From positions 1-64,000 of the forward strand of contig CALXLM010000008.1 in assembly GCA_944389195.1 (NCBI GenBank): a DNA stretch of 64,000 nucleotides, read 5' to 3'. The stretch's first letter is position 1, and each line of letters starts with the position of its first letter. Shown in pieces: positions 54,870 to 64,000 of this stretch. The notes beneath the pieces were generated by a model. That model had not been told where the DNA came from. It saw only the letters and a program-made list of their open reading frames with translations, and searched no databases. The translations under genes and the position numbers were made by a program. This stretch comes from an uncultured Opitutales bacterium. Lineage in GTDB: Bacteria > Verrucomicrobiota > Verrucomicrobiia > Opitutales > Intestinicryptomonadaceae.

Positions 54870-56561
54870 CTATTCGGTTTTTTTCCCGTATTTTTTCAGT
54901 ATGGAGTCAAGCTGCGAGTCTATGTTGTCGAGAACGGGTTTGATAAGGGCGTTTTTTGACGGCTTCAGGACTTTGCGCGTTGTCTCCATTATCTCGCGGG
55001 TTTCCTCGTATTTTTCGGCTTTCAGGAGTGCGTTGACGATCGGCACCGTGATTCCGCCTATGGCGACCGCCGAATCGGATTTAAACGCGGACAAAAGGCG
55101 CTTGTAAGTAGAAATGAGTTTGTCTGCGGAGCCTTCGGCTATGTCGAGCTCCAATTCCTTGCGGGCGAATTCCATTGCGATATCTGGCCTCGCATTTTTC
55201 GTTTTAAGCATGATTGAAGTCGAAAGTTTGCGCGCCGCCTGATAGTTTTTATCTTCGCGGTACATTTCTACGAGCTTTTTTCTGAATTCCGCGTCGATGT
55301 CGGGGTATTTAGAGAAGGCCCTTACGGCCGATTCGTATATGGAGCAAATTTCGCCTTTAGGCTTGCCGAGCTTTTCCATGGAAGCCACAAGCGTATTCCA
55401 TGCGACGGCGTTACGCTGGTCTGAAACCACCGCGCTCTTTGCGGATTCGAGCGACTTCTCAAAATCCTCTCTCTCGTAAAAGTAATTTGCGAAAGCCGTG
55501 TGCATTTCCGAGTTTTTGTATTTTGCCCCGTTGCGGAAGCCTTCGCGCATGGCTCCGAGAGCGTGGTCGGTCGCGGTTTTCCATGTTTGCGGGTCTATTG
55601 CGGTGCCGGTGACAAAACGCGCGTTTTCGTATCTTCCAACGTCGAAATTCCATGAGCCTAGCCTTTGCATATATCCCACCCATGCGTGGAATCCGTCGCT
55701 GCCCGCTCCAGAAAATATGAGCGCCGGGACCCCGTTGGCTTTTGCGACTTCGGAGGTGAAATAAGCCTGGTCCGTGCATATTCCGCCCCTTGATTTTATT
55801 GTCTTTAGGCGGTAGTCGTCGCCGTTCCAATTGAACAGTTTTTGGTTCAGCCTTGCCTTGTCGTAATTTATCGAAGGATACAATTTCTGGATATTGGAAA
55901 GGTTTACGGACACGCTTTTTTGGGCCCATTCGATATCCTCGTCGCTGGCTGGCGATGCCACCAAATATTTTAATTCCTCCACCGACAGCTTTTCGGTTTG
56001 TATCAGAAACTTTCCGCGCTCGCGCATAGACACTATGTCTTCGAAACGCTTAGCCGGATTCGGCAAAACGCGGGGGAGCAGCTTTTCGGAGACTTGCCCG
56101 TGGGGCCAGTTTTTCGGGGGAGGAGCGTCGAACACAATGGAGATTGCGATCGCCAAGCGGGGATACTTTTCAAACTTTTCGGGAAATTTTTCGCGTATTT
56201 CCGATAGTATTTCAAAAACTTTCGGCATGTTGTCCTCCGGCGATATTGAGGACACGAATTCGTCAAGGAGCGCCGGATCGGACAACAACTCCGCGCGCAA
56301 TTCTGCCGGAGCGCTTTTCCCCGCTTTGGCGAGGTTCGATAGATATTTTGCCGCGGTAAGCTTTGAATACGCCGCAGCAATCTTGCCGTTTAGGTATTCC
56401 GCTTCAGCCTCGCTATAATACTTTCTCGACTCTTCGGCAAGATTTGGCGAATTTTTGAAAAAAGAATTTGCGGCTTCGGCGTCGAACAACGCTGCCCCTG
56501 TTTGGGATAACAAAACCTGTTGGGCCAGTACGGCCAAGAAAAATGCCGCGCACAATCTCAT
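54870..56561 (-). CDS. Secreted transglutaminase-like protein with helical repeats
   Basis: 563 residues with a signal peptide (MRLCAAFFLAVLAQQVLLSQTG). Transglutaminase-like core with the triad visible: Cys in SRGGICTDQAYF, His in DGFHAWVGYM and Asp in WNFDVGRYEN (all about 245-320). A C-terminal TPR-like helical part (about 350-560). Such proteins act as proteases, peptide-crosslink or cell-wall enzymes; substrate unknown. Its ATG overlaps the metallophosphoesterase stop by 4 nt, so the two are coupled and probably work on the same surface substrate. Confidence 0.86.
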   Translation of the reverse strand: MRLCAAFFLAVLAQQVLLSQTGAALFDAEAANSFFKNSPNLAEESRKYYSEAEAEYLNGKIAAAYSKLTAAKYLSNLAKAGKSAPAELRAELLSDPALLDEFVSSISPEDNMPKVFEILSEIREKFPEKFEKYPRLAIAISIVFDAPPPKNWPHGQVSEKLLPRVLPNPAKRFEDIVSMRERGKFLIQTEKLSVEELKYLVASPASDEDIEWAQKSVSVNLSNIQKLYPSINYDKARLNQKLFNWNGDDYRLKTIKSRGGICTDQAYFTSEVAKANGVPALIFSGAGSDGFHAWVGYMQRLGSWNFDVGRYENARFVTGTAIDPQTWKTATDHALGAMREGFRNGAKYKNSEMHTAFANYFYEREDFEKSLESAKSAVVSDQRNAVAWNTLVASMEKLGKPKGEICSIYESAVRAFSKYPDIDAEFRKKLVEMYREDKNYQAARKLSTSIMLKTKNARPDIAMEFARKELELDIAEGSADKLISTYKRLLSAFKSDSAVAIGGITVPIVNALLKAEKYEETREIMETTRKVLKPSKNALIKPVLDNIDSQLDSILKKYGKKTE

Positions 56562-57664
56562 TCTATTTCAACTTTAAATTCGTTGTCTTCGTCCCTGTTC
56601 CATGAAAGATCTTGTGTGGCTTCCGAATATGCGAATAGTGGAGAATAAGTGCGCATGGATATGGTTTTGCCGTCGGGCATAAACTCCATTATGCGAATCC
56701 AGCCGTCTCCGCCGTTCCCGTTCCAGCCGCTGCATGATTGCGGATTGAACATGACGACGGGTATGTTTCTCCCGGAGGCGTTTTTGTATGTCAGGCGTCC
56801 GCTGAAGCGTTTCGGAACGCCAGAATGTCCGCAGAGCACAAGCTTGATGTTGTCGGAGTCGGATACGAGCTTTTCCATCAGCGATTCCGCCCAGTTGCGT
56901 GGCTTTAATTTGTACTTTTCGGTCTTTATTATTTCTATGACATTTGTGTTTGTGCGGAGTACGGAATGGGTAAGTATTATAAATTTTGCGTTTTTGTATT
57001 TGGTATCTTTAGTCAGCTTTTTTGCCCACTCTATGGTTTCGTCGCGGGGGGCGAATTCGAGCGACACTACGATGATGTCCCCCCAGTTCTTGTCGGAAAA
57101 TTTGTATGCGGCGTTTTCAAGTGTGGATATTCCGTGTGCGTTCGGGAAAACGTCGACGAGACAGTCTAGCCAGCATTTGTTTTTAGATATCGGGAAATAT
57201 TCGTTAAAGTGCGAATTGCGGTTTTCAGACGACAGAATGCCGTAGTCGTGGTTTCCCGTACAGAGAATGTACGGCATGACCCCGTCGAGTCTGCCGAATG
57301 CCCGCGCCACGCTTTGCCACATGCCGTAACTGTGAATGTTTCCATTGACGGTTTTCGAGCGGTTGATTGACTTTAAAAGCAGGTCGTTCTTGTCCACGAG
57401 GTCGCCGGTGCATAGGGCCGCCTTTATATTCAACGCGTCTTTGTGGGCGGCGGTCCAAGCAGTCATAAGTTCAAATATCGGCTGGTTAAATGTGAACTTG
57501 ACGTATGTTTGGGGGTCGCCGAACAATATCATTGAAAACGAGTCTTTGTCCTGAAGGACCGGAGGATTCTTCAGCTTGACGTCGGGCGGATTGCATATGT
57601 CCCCGAAAAGCGTGGACAGCGAAACTGCCAATAATAATAAAACTGGTATTGGTTTTCTTTTCAT
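56558..57664 (-). CDS. Secreted calcineurin-like metallophosphoesterase
   Basis: 368 residues from ATG 57664 (MKRKPIPVLLLLAVSLSTLFG, a signal peptide). All metal motifs are kept: LFGDPQTYVKF, CTGDLVDKND, CTGNHDYG, ILTHSVL and CGHSG. It is a two-metal phosphoesterase, extracytoplasmic. In-frame ATG at 57697 is less likely. TTGACA is at 57697-57692 and a tandem GTGTTGGTTG repeat (57671-57680, 57682-57691) lies between it and the start. Coupled by overlap to the transglutaminase-like gene. Confidence 0.88.
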   Translation of the reverse strand: MKRKPIPVLLLLAVSLSTLFGDICNPPDVKLKNPPVLQDKDSFSMILFGDPQTYVKFTFNQPIFELMTAWTAAHKDALNIKAALCTGDLVDKNDLLLKSINRSKTVNGNIHSYGMWQSVARAFGRLDGVMPYILCTGNHDYGILSSENRNSHFNEYFPISKNKCWLDCLVDVFPNAHGISTLENAAYKFSDKNWGDIIVVSLEFAPRDETIEWAKKLTKDTKYKNAKFIILTHSVLRTNTNVIEIIKTEKYKLKPRNWAESLMEKLVSDSDNIKLVLCGHSGVPKRFSGRLTYKNASGRNIPVVMFNPQSCSGWNGNGGDGWIRIMEFMPDGKTISMRTYSPLFAYSEATQDLSWNRDEDNEFKVEIE

Positions 57665-57702
57665 CTTTATGTGTTGGTTGCGTGTTGGTTGTGTCAAAAA
57701 TT

Positions 57703-57727
57703 AACCCCGCCGTCCGTTTCAGCGGCG
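57703..57727 (-). terminator. Weak terminator after pgm
   Basis: On the minus strand CGCCG and CGGCG pair around a 9-nt loop, followed by TTAATTTTT. It lies about 90 nt past the pgm stop and before the metallophosphoesterase gene. Confidence 0.4.
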
Positions 57728-57816
57728 AGATTCAAAAATAAAACTCCAACGCATATGCCTGATGTGCGGCGCCACGGGGTTGACTGGATCGAAGCGTAAA
57801 AGAATGCTGGTTTGTT

Positions 57817-59769
57817 TCAAGCACTTTTCCCGACTTTTTCGAAAGTTTTTTCGAGGCCGTCCAGAATGCGGTCGAGCCCCGAGCGCGCCTTCGCCTTCGC
57901 ATCTTCAAGCTTTTCTGGAGATGACACATCTTCTGCCGCAAAAGCGTAGAATTTTATTTTAGGCTCAGTGCCGCTTCCGCGGATTGCAAAGCTGTACCCG
58001 TTTTCCAGCGTATAAAAGAAAAACTTTTCGCGCGGAATGCGCTCACCGTCGGCGTCGAATATTGCGTCCCTGTTGAAATTGACTGCCTTGGCCACTTTTA
58101 TTCCGGCCACATCTTCAAGTGGGGACTCGTCGAGCGACTTTAAGAAAGCCTGTATTTCCGCCGCACCCTCTGCGCCTTCGCGGTATATGCTGCGCAAATC
58201 CTCAAGGTAATAGCCGCACTTTATATATATCGAATCGAGGTAGTCCTCAACGCTTTTCCCGAGCGACTTTAGATATGCCAGCATTTCCGCAAACATTATG
58301 ACGGCCGCGTTGGCGTCCTTGTCGCGCACCGAGTCTGTGCCGAGATAGCCGTAGCTTTCCTCGCCCCCGAATACGAAAAACGTGCTGTATTCCTGCATGA
58401 GTTTCGCGCGCTCCGCATAAGGCAAATTCGAACAGTCGAAACCCGCGGCGTCGGCGAGCTTTTTTTCGTATTTTGTCAGCTTTCCCCCTATCCACTTAAA
58501 TCCAGTGAGCGTATTGACGCACTTGAGCCCGTGGGAATGCGCTATCTTGTCCTGCAGCGGCGTTGTCACAAAAGTCTTTATGATGGCGCAGTTTTCGGGC
58601 TTTACGATGATTTTTTTTGCCTTCATCTGCGACGCGCGGTATTCAGCCAAAAGCGACCCTATCATATTGCCCGTCAAAATCCGCGCGCTGCCGTTGCGCG
58701 TGCGGATAGCAACTCCCATTCTGTCGGCGTCGGGGTCGGTAGCCATCACGCATTCGGCTCCCGACTCCATCATTTTTGCTATGCCCATTGAAAGGGTTTC
58801 GGCATATTCCGGATTTGGCTGCTTGACCGTCGGGAAACGCGGATCCATAACCATCTGTTCTTCCACAAGAATCGGATCGAGGCCGAAGTGCCTCATAACT
58901 TCGGGGCAAAGCGCCGCTCCAGTTCCGTGAACCGGCGTAAAAACGAGTTTTGGCTTGTTCGCCGCCATTACTTCCTTGTCAACAACGCAGTTTTCTATGG
59001 ATTTGACATACGCTTCTTCCGCTTCGCGTGGAACAGCCTTTACGCCTTCAAGATCTATTTCCAAAAAAGCCCCGACGTCCTTCCATTCGGTTTTTCCTAC
59101 CTCGTCAACGATTCCCTCTGCGTGCGGCGATATCACTTGGGCGCCGTCTGAAAAATAAACCTTGTATCCGTTGTCGTAGGCTGGATTGTGGCTTGCCGTA
59201 ATAACGACGCCGGCAGTAGCCCCAAGCTTGCGCACCGTAAACGAGAGTTGGGGAGTGGAGCGCGGTCCGCCGAAAATAAACACCTCTCCGCCCAGTTTTT
59301 TCCACACAGAAGCGCAGAGATGCGAGAAATGCGGCGAAAAGTGGCGGACATCGCATGCTACCGCAAGCCTGGGCGTTCCCCCGCCTTTGGCGTCCAAAAA
59401 TTTTTTGCAGTATTTGAACAGCCCGATTGTTGCCCGGGCCACGTTAAAATCGTTCATGTAGCTTGCGCCTACCGCCGCATGTTCGGGGGTGCCGGTTTCG
59501 GACAATGTCCCGATTTCGGCTTTTGCCTGCTTTTTGCCTATGGTTCGCCCCCTCATGCCTCCCGTTCCGAAAGCGAGGGGCTTAAAAAACCTGTCGTTTA
59601 TTTCCTCAAAATCCTCGTTTTTTAAAAGTTCGCAAAGCGATTCGAGCGCCCAATCGGGCAGAAAGTTTTGCGAAAGCCAAGTTTCAAGGTTTTTCGCGGC
59701 GTCTTCGAGAATTTTTCCGCTTTCCCGCGCGGAAGTTGCCAATGATTTCAGTTCAACATTTTTGTCCAT
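57817..59769 (-). CDS. Phosphoglucomutase/phosphomannomutase
   Basis: 650 residues, alpha-D-phosphohexomutase family: GTGGMRG early, TASHNPAYDNGYKVYF with the phosphoserine, DPDADRMGVAI metal loop, FGGEESYGYLGTDSVRDKDA sugar loop and IRGSGTEPKIKFY phosphate loop. All four functional loops are intact. Length and motifs resemble the long PgmA/PgcA type that interconverts glucose-1- and -6-phosphate, supplying glycogen (glgA) and nucleotide sugars. glyA lies upstream behind its own terminator. Confidence 0.94.
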   Translation of the reverse strand: MDKNVELKSLATSARESGKILEDAAKNLETWLSQNFLPDWALESLCELLKNEDFEEINDRFFKPLAFGTGGMRGRTIGKKQAKAEIGTLSETGTPEHAAVGASYMNDFNVARATIGLFKYCKKFLDAKGGGTPRLAVACDVRHFSPHFSHLCASVWKKLGGEVFIFGGPRSTPQLSFTVRKLGATAGVVITASHNPAYDNGYKVYFSDGAQVISPHAEGIVDEVGKTEWKDVGAFLEIDLEGVKAVPREAEEAYVKSIENCVVDKEVMAANKPKLVFTPVHGTGAALCPEVMRHFGLDPILVEEQMVMDPRFPTVKQPNPEYAETLSMGIAKMMESGAECVMATDPDADRMGVAIRTRNGSARILTGNMIGSLLAEYRASQMKAKKIIVKPENCAIIKTFVTTPLQDKIAHSHGLKCVNTLTGFKWIGGKLTKYEKKLADAAGFDCSNLPYAERAKLMQEYSTFFVFGGEESYGYLGTDSVRDKDANAAVIMFAEMLAYLKSLGKSVEDYLDSIYIKCGYYLEDLRSIYREGAEGAAEIQAFLKSLDESPLEDVAGIKVAKAVNFNRDAIFDADGERIPREKFFFYTLENGYSFAIRGSGTEPKIKFYAFAAEDVSSPEKLEDAKAKARSGLDRILDGLEKTFEKVGKSA

Positions 59770-59800
59770 CTGCTGCCAATCGCTATTCGTTGTAAATTAA

Positions 59801-59836
59801 AAAACCGGGCCGTTTTTCGGAACAAACCCGGTTTTT
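59801..59836 (-). terminator. Terminator after glyA
   Basis: On the minus strand AACCGGG and CCCGGTT pair around a loop, followed by TTTTTTAA, between glyA and pgm. Confidence 0.75.
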
Positions 59837-59845
59837 ACCGCCTTC

Positions 59846-61105
59846 TTAGTAGGGAAGGGGGTATTTGCGGCAGAGCGATTCCGCAATGGCCTTAGCCCTG
59901 CCGATTTCCGCCTCGTTTTCAGGAGCATTGAGAACTGCGACGATTGCCTCCGCTATTTCGTCCATATCCGATTCCACCATGCCCCTACTCGTGACGGCTG
60001 GAGTTCCCAGCCTTATGCCGCTCGCCTTAAAGGGAGACCTTGTTTCTCCCGGAATGGTATTCTTATTCGTAGTGATGTTCGCCTTGTCGAGCGCGGTTTG
60101 TGCGTCCTTGCCGGTGAGATCCGGATGGCTTATGCGCAGGTCGATAAGAATAAGATGGTTGTCGGTGCCTCCGGAAACAAGCCCTATCCCGCGCTTTTTC
60201 AACCCCTCCGCCAGCGCCGCGGCATTTTTTACAATCTGCTTTTGGTAATCTTTGAAGGAGTCTTTCAAGGCTTCGCCGAAACAAACCGCCTTTCCTGCTA
60301 TGACGTGCATTAGCGGTCCGCCCTGTATGCCGGGGAATATTGCAGAGTCTATCGCTTTTGCGTATTCCTGTTTGCACATGATTATGCCTCCGCGCGGGCC
60401 GCGAAGCGTTTTATGGGTTGTTGTGGTCACAAAGTCGCAGTGCGGAACGGGCGACGCATGGACGCCTGCCGCGACAAGTCCGGCAATATGCGCTATGTCG
60501 GCCATCAACATTGCGCCGCATTTTTTTGCGATTTTTCCCATTCTTTCGAAGTCGATTGCGCGCGGATATGCCGATGCGCCGACGGTTATCAGTTTGGGCT
60601 TTTCCGATTCGGCGATTTTTTCCAGATTGTCGTAGTCAATGAATCCGGTTTTTTCGTTTACGCCGTAGTTAATCACCTTGTAAAGCATGCCCGAAACGTT
60701 TTTGGGGTGCCCGTGAGTGAGGTGGCCTCCGTGTTCGAGGGACATTGTGAGTATTTTGTCTCCTGGCGCGAGTACTGCCGTATATACCGCTATGTTGGCT
60801 TGCGAACCCGAATGCGGCTGCACGTTTACATGCTCCGCCCCGAATAGTTTTTTTGCGCGGTCGATTGCAAGCTGCTCCACGATATCCACAAATTCGCATC
60901 CGCCGTAATATCTTTTCCCCGGATAGCCTTCGGCGTATTTGTTTGTAAGGGTCGAACCCATTGCCTCCATTACCGCCGGAATGACGAAATTCTCCGAGGC
61001 GATAAGTTCGATATGCGTTTGCTGTCTGTTGGTTTCGGCCTGTATTGCGTCGAATACCTCGCCGTCTATTTCCTTGAGTGGTGCTGCTTTTATAGCGTTA
61101 TTCAT
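59846..61105 (-). CDS. glyA: Serine hydroxymethyltransferase
   Basis: 419 residues, PLP enzyme turning serine and THF into glycine and methylene-THF. Signature blocks: [23 protein letters not shown] at the N-terminus, [17 protein letters not shown] and the PLP-lysine motif [14 protein letters not shown]. Full length. Supplies the methylene-THF that the window's metF reduces. It has a terminator at 59801. Confidence 0.97.
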   Translation of the reverse strand: MNNAIKAAPLKEIDGEVFDAIQAETNRQQTHIELIASENFVIPAVMEAMGSTLTNKYAEGYPGKRYYGGCEFVDIVEQLAIDRAKKLFGAEHVNVQPHSGSQANIAVYTAVLAPGDKILTMSLEHGGHLTHGHPKNVSGMLYKVINYGVNEKTGFIDYDNLEKIAESEKPKLITVGASAYPRAIDFERMGKIAKKCGAMLMADIAHIAGLVAAGVHASPVPHCDFVTTTTHKTLRGPRGGIIMCKQEYAKAIDSAIFPGIQGGPLMHVIAGKAVCFGEALKDSFKDYQKQIVKNAAALAEGLKKRGIGLVSGGTDNHLILIDLRISHPDLTGKDAQTALDKANITTNKNTIPGETRSPFKASGIRLGTPAVTSRGMVESDMDEIAEAIVAVLNAPENEAEIGRAKAIAESLCRKYPLPY

Positions 61106-61195
61106 GGTAAAATTTCATAATATTGAGGTTTGTTTTACACGGGAACCGGAAAATTTTAAGGCTCTAAATTTTGCATTTTTTTGCAAACAAATTTT

Positions 61196-61642
61196 TTAGT
61201 GGAGCCGTTCGAAAGCGGTAAATTTGCATACGCGCCTCTCGTGTCTGCCGCCTTCAAACTGGGTTTCTGCGAAAATGCGCACCATTTCTGCAGCGAGCGC
61301 TGGCGGAACGTATTTTGCGCCCATGCATATCACGTTTGCGTTGTTATGCAGGCGCGAGAATTTTGCGCAGTCAGCGTTATGGCATAGCGCCGCCCGTATC
61401 CCCGCTATTTTATTGGCGGCTATCGACATTCCTATTCCGGTGGTACATAGCAATACGCCAAAACTGGCTTTCCCCGATAGGACATCTGAACACACTTTTT
61501 CTGCGAAGTCCGGGTAATCGACGCTTTCGTTTCCGAAAGTTCCGTCGTCGGAAATTTCATATTCCCCGCCCAATATTTCAAGCAGGGCGGTTTTGAGCGC
61601 CACCGCGCCGTGGTCGCAGCCTATGCTAATTTTTTGTTTCAT
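61196..61642 (-). CDS. rpiB: Ribose-5-phosphate isomerase B
   Basis: 148 residues. SIGCDHGAVALK, GNESVDYPDFAEKV, LLCTTGIGMSIAANKI (C66 the catalytic base) and HNNANVICMGAKYV are the RpiB/LacAB motifs. Interconverts ribose- and ribulose-5-phosphate. The stop of the phosphatase gene lies inside its start (17-nt overlap). A small TTTGCA/TGCAAA hairpin with a T-run (61168-61195) may end the transcript. Confidence 0.95.
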   Translation of the reverse strand: MKQKISIGCDHGAVALKTALLEILGGEYEISDDGTFGNESVDYPDFAEKVCSDVLSGKASFGVLLCTTGIGMSIAANKIAGIRAALCHNADCAKFSRLHNNANVICMGAKYVPPALAAEMVRIFAETQFEGGRHERRVCKFTAFERLH

Positions 61643-62120
61643 TTTGAAGGTATCTTAGTATGCCGCCTATTGCGGAGGCCACGCTGTCGCGCACTTCCAA
61701 ATATTCCGGGAGGTCGCCTCCGTACGGGTCGGGCACGTTCTTTTCTTCGGAATTTTCTGCCATGTCGAGCACGCGGAACAGCCTTTCGGGAAGGTTGTTG
61801 AAGCGGCGTTTTATGGAGTCTATATGTGAAGAGTCCATCGCAAATATTGCAAAGGCTTCGTTCACCATTTTCTGCGTAAGCAATTTTGAACGGAGCGAAG
61901 AAATGTCTATGCCTACGCTTTCAAGTGCCTCTATCGAATGGGCGCTCGGAAGTATGCCGTCAACGGTGGAGGTCCCAGCGGAGCAGATTTCAAGCTTGCG
62001 GACGGGATCGTTTTTGTCGGTTGCCTCTATTGCGTGCCTCAACAGCGCCTCTCCCATGGGGGAGCGGCATATATTGCCCGAACATACGAAAATGACTTTA
62101 TTGCGTTTTGCTTCCTTCAT
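61626..62120 (-). CDS. Low-molecular-weight protein tyrosine phosphatase
   Basis: 164 residues from ATG 62120 (MKEAKRNKVIFVCSGNICRSPMGEALL). The CX5R loop is CSGNICRSP and the acid DP motif is VPDPYGGDLPEYLEVRD. Wzb/Etp-like; may dephosphorylate a bacterial tyrosine kinase in polysaccharide export or regulation, but no kinase is in the window. Overlaps rpiB by 17 nt, so cotranscribed. Confidence 0.93.
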   Translation of the reverse strand: MKEAKRNKVIFVCSGNICRSPMGEALLRHAIEATDKNDPVRKLEICSAGTSTVDGILPSAHSIEALESVGIDISSLRSKLLTQKMVNEAFAIFAMDSSHIDSIKRRFNNLPERLFRVLDMAENSEEKNVPDPYGGDLPEYLEVRDSVASAIGGILRYLQNETKN

Positions 62121-62388
62121 TCTAAAAAAATACACCGTTTAGTTTAAGGCGATTTTACCGGCTGTCGAGCATTTTTGGATTTTTGAAGAGAGCGTTTTCC
62201 CCGGTCGGCTTCATTGGAGCGACGGTTTGTGCAAAAGGCCGGGAGCGAAAATGCGCATATACGGGTTTTTGCGCGCTGTGTCTGCGTTTGGCCACTTTGT
62301 GGAACGAGAAAAGCTCCGTTTATACGTCTGATTTAACCACCATCTTGACGTCAGCAAAGGGACACAATTTTCCGGTTTTCGGAATTTG

Positions 62389-63951
62389 CTAACCGCACGC
62401 TCCGCGGATTGCGAAGTGAATATAGTTAGGTATGTCGTTTGCGGATACAGATGTTTCGCCGAATTTTGCCGCGGCTTTTTCGGCGGCAAGACCGAGCGTT
62501 TGAGACGCGCATACACCGGCCTCCAAAGCCGGATTTTCAAAATTGTGCGATTTGTTTGCAAGAAGAGCGCCAGCAATGCCAGCGAGAATGTCGCCGCTGC
62601 CCCCGCGCGCGAGCGCCGGAGAACCGCGCGTCTGCCGCACTATTATTTTGCCGTCCGACACCCTTGTGGCGGAAGATTTTAACGCGATAGAGCAGCCGTA
62701 CTTTAGGCAGGACGATAAAAGCGATTTGTCGGAGGCGTCTTCCGCTATTTTCAAAATTTCCCCTTCGTGGGGCGTTAACAGCGCCGGAGAACCGCGCTTT
62801 AGCAGCAATTCCGCGACGGGCCGGCATATAGCGTCGGCGTCGATAACAGCCGGAAGCGATGGTGCCGATTTCAATATTTCAATCGTCAATGCCCGCGCTT
62901 CGGAAGAGCTTGTCATTCCCGGGCCTGCAAGAAGGCATGTGGCCGCATCGAGCCTGTGCCTTATGAGGGAGTATGATTCCAACGCCAACGCTCCGGATTC
63001 GTCCTCTGGGCATCCCGTCCAAATTGCCGAGGGTTCGGCTGCTGCAAATGCCGGTGCGAGCGATTCGGGGACGAAGGCCGACACGAGCCCAACTCCAGAC
63101 CTCAATGCGGATTTGACCGCGAGCATGGCGGCTCCAGGAAAGGTTTTCGAGCCGGCCAACACAAAGAGGTGGCCGTTGCTGCGTTTGTCGGAAAGCGACG
63201 GGCGCAAGGAGTTGAGAAATTCGAGCGCGTCGGGGCGCGTTATGAAATCGGTTTTGTTGGCCGTATCATCGCCCCAAAAGCCGGACTTGTCGAAAAAGCC
63301 TATGTCAACATACCGTATGCGTCCTACAAACTCCCTGTTAAACGGTTTGAAAAGCGGAGTTTTGCATATTCCGACCGCGTATGTGGCGTCGGCGCGGAAA
63401 ACGGGGAGGCTGGGTTCGTCGGAGGCGCCCGACGGGGTGTCTATGCTTATTTTTATTTTTGCCTCGATTTTATTTGCGGCTTCAATCTCGCGGGAAGTGT
63501 CGGGGCGCGCTGGAGGCTTGAAACTCATTCCGCTTATTCCGTCCACGATAAGGTCGAATTTTTCCGACGCAATCCGCGCGATCAAAGCGGGTGGCAATGT
63601 AGGGACGTTTTTGCCGTCGCAAAGCGAGAGCAGGCGGGCGAGCGCGCGCTTTGTGTTGTTTTTCAAAAAGCGCGCCTCGTTGGCGACGAGCGTTGCTTTT
63701 GCCTCCGGAAAACGTTCGCACAGAGAATGGAGGAAGACGAGCGCGTCACCGCCGTTGTGGCCGTTTCCGACAAGCGCCAGTATGCGAGGGGAGGAGGGCA
63801 GCATTTCGGAAAATTCCTCCAAAAACATTTTTGCGGCCGCTTCTCCCGCCGCTTTCATCGCCGAAAACGCAGCGTCCTCCGAACCGCCGAGAATGCGCGA
63901 TTCGAACAATCCGGATTCGGACGGTGTCAATATGGGGTCGAAAAGTTTCAT
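62389..63951 (-). CDS. nnr: Bifunctional NAD(P)H-hydrate epimerase / ADP-dependent dehydratase
   Basis: 520 residues joining two repair enzymes. The N-terminal YjeF_N epimerase (about 1-225) has LALVGNGHNGGDALVFLH and IVDGISGMSFKPPA. The C-terminal ribokinase-like dehydratase (about 245-515) has HLFVLAGSKTFPGAAMLAVKSALRSGVGLV, TPHEGEIL and the nucleotide loop LARGGSGDILAGIAGALLA. The fusion is common in bacteria and restores damaged NADHX/NADPHX. ATG 63951 is the start. The gap to the next gene (62136-62388) shows no feature. Confidence 0.95.
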   Translation of the reverse strand: MKLFDPILTPSESGLFESRILGGSEDAAFSAMKAAGEAAAKMFLEEFSEMLPSSPRILALVGNGHNGGDALVFLHSLCERFPEAKATLVANEARFLKNNTKRALARLLSLCDGKNVPTLPPALIARIASEKFDLIVDGISGMSFKPPARPDTSREIEAANKIEAKIKISIDTPSGASDEPSLPVFRADATYAVGICKTPLFKPFNREFVGRIRYVDIGFFDKSGFWGDDTANKTDFITRPDALEFLNSLRPSLSDKRSNGHLFVLAGSKTFPGAAMLAVKSALRSGVGLVSAFVPESLAPAFAAAEPSAIWTGCPEDESGALALESYSLIRHRLDAATCLLAGPGMTSSSEARALTIEILKSAPSLPAVIDADAICRPVAELLLKRGSPALLTPHEGEILKIAEDASDKSLLSSCLKYGCSIALKSSATRVSDGKIIVRQTRGSPALARGGSGDILAGIAGALLANKSHNFENPALEAGVCASQTLGLAAEKAAAKFGETSVSANDIPNYIHFAIRGACG

Positions 63952-64000
63952 TGAAAATCGTTTTTGCCTTTAGCGTGCCGCCACGGCGAATGCGAGGGCG

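Overview
The window looks like a chromosomal segment of a Gram-negative bacterium of the PVC group, most likely a Verrucomicrobiota member (Opitutae-like, possibly anaerobic and gut-associated). The reasons are a DUF1549/DUF1553 + DUF1501 + PPC-domain secreted gene trio (a PVC hallmark), a lipid A gene (lpxD), a pyrophosphate-type phosphofructokinase, many large secreted glycoside hydrolases, weak or absent Shine-Dalgarno sequences at many starts, and moderate GC with a strong NNC/NNG codon bias. The lineage is inferred; no rRNA is present to settle it. No phage, transposase, CRISPR array or defence island is visible.

Layout. 1-1822: tRNA-Ser(GGA) with its own promoter and terminator, then a secreted protein of unknown function with ABM-like repeats. 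1925-8946: folC, then the three-gene DUF1549/1553-DUF1501-PPC operon. 8961-18847: housekeeping genes (yraN, alr, metF, queA, a PfkB sugar kinase, glgA, a SNF2 helicase, xth). 18864-21403: a PhoD-like protein that seems to have lost its metal ligands, its upstream partner of unknown function, and a membrane methyltransferase. 21463-27669: minus-strand HIT-phoH-pgpH-lpxD operon, and pfp. 28181-33435: a DEDD exonuclease and a 1424-residue GH2-like enzyme. 33758-37220: cobalamin adenosyltransferase, argS, a hypothetical and a DUF456 membrane protein. 37435-44351: a sugar-acid/carbohydrate region (alkaline-phosphatase-superfamily protein, FucP-like MFS transporter, esterase, GH5-like lipoprotein, UxuA-family dehydratase, SMP-30 lactonase). 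44492-48550: rpsT, a DUF151 protein, dus, trmH, dprA. 48651-54240: convergent GH42-like and GH95-like glycosidases; the GH95-like gene is split by a frameshift at its signal-peptide end. 54523-57664: an orphan ribbon-helix-helix protein, then a metallophosphoesterase-transglutaminase pair. 57817-63951: pgm, glyA, rpiB, a low-molecular-weight phosphotyrosine phosphatase, nnrE/D.

How it fits together. Central carbon metabolism (pfp, PfkB, pgm, glgA, rpiB, glyA, metF) and cell envelope genes (alr, lpxD, pgpH) are interleaved with extracellular polysaccharide degradation. The 38775-44351 cluster suggests release of a sugar or uronate by a lipoprotein glycosidase and an esterase, uptake by an MFS permease, lactone opening by the SMP-30 protein and dehydration by the UxuA-family enzyme. 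The most unusual items are several enzyme-like proteins that have lost signature residues: the DUF1549 protein without its Cys/His motif, the PhoD-like protein without its metal motifs, and the GH2-like enzyme with Thr in place of the usual acid/base Glu. Next in interest are the split GH95 gene and the RHH gene with its inverted repeat.
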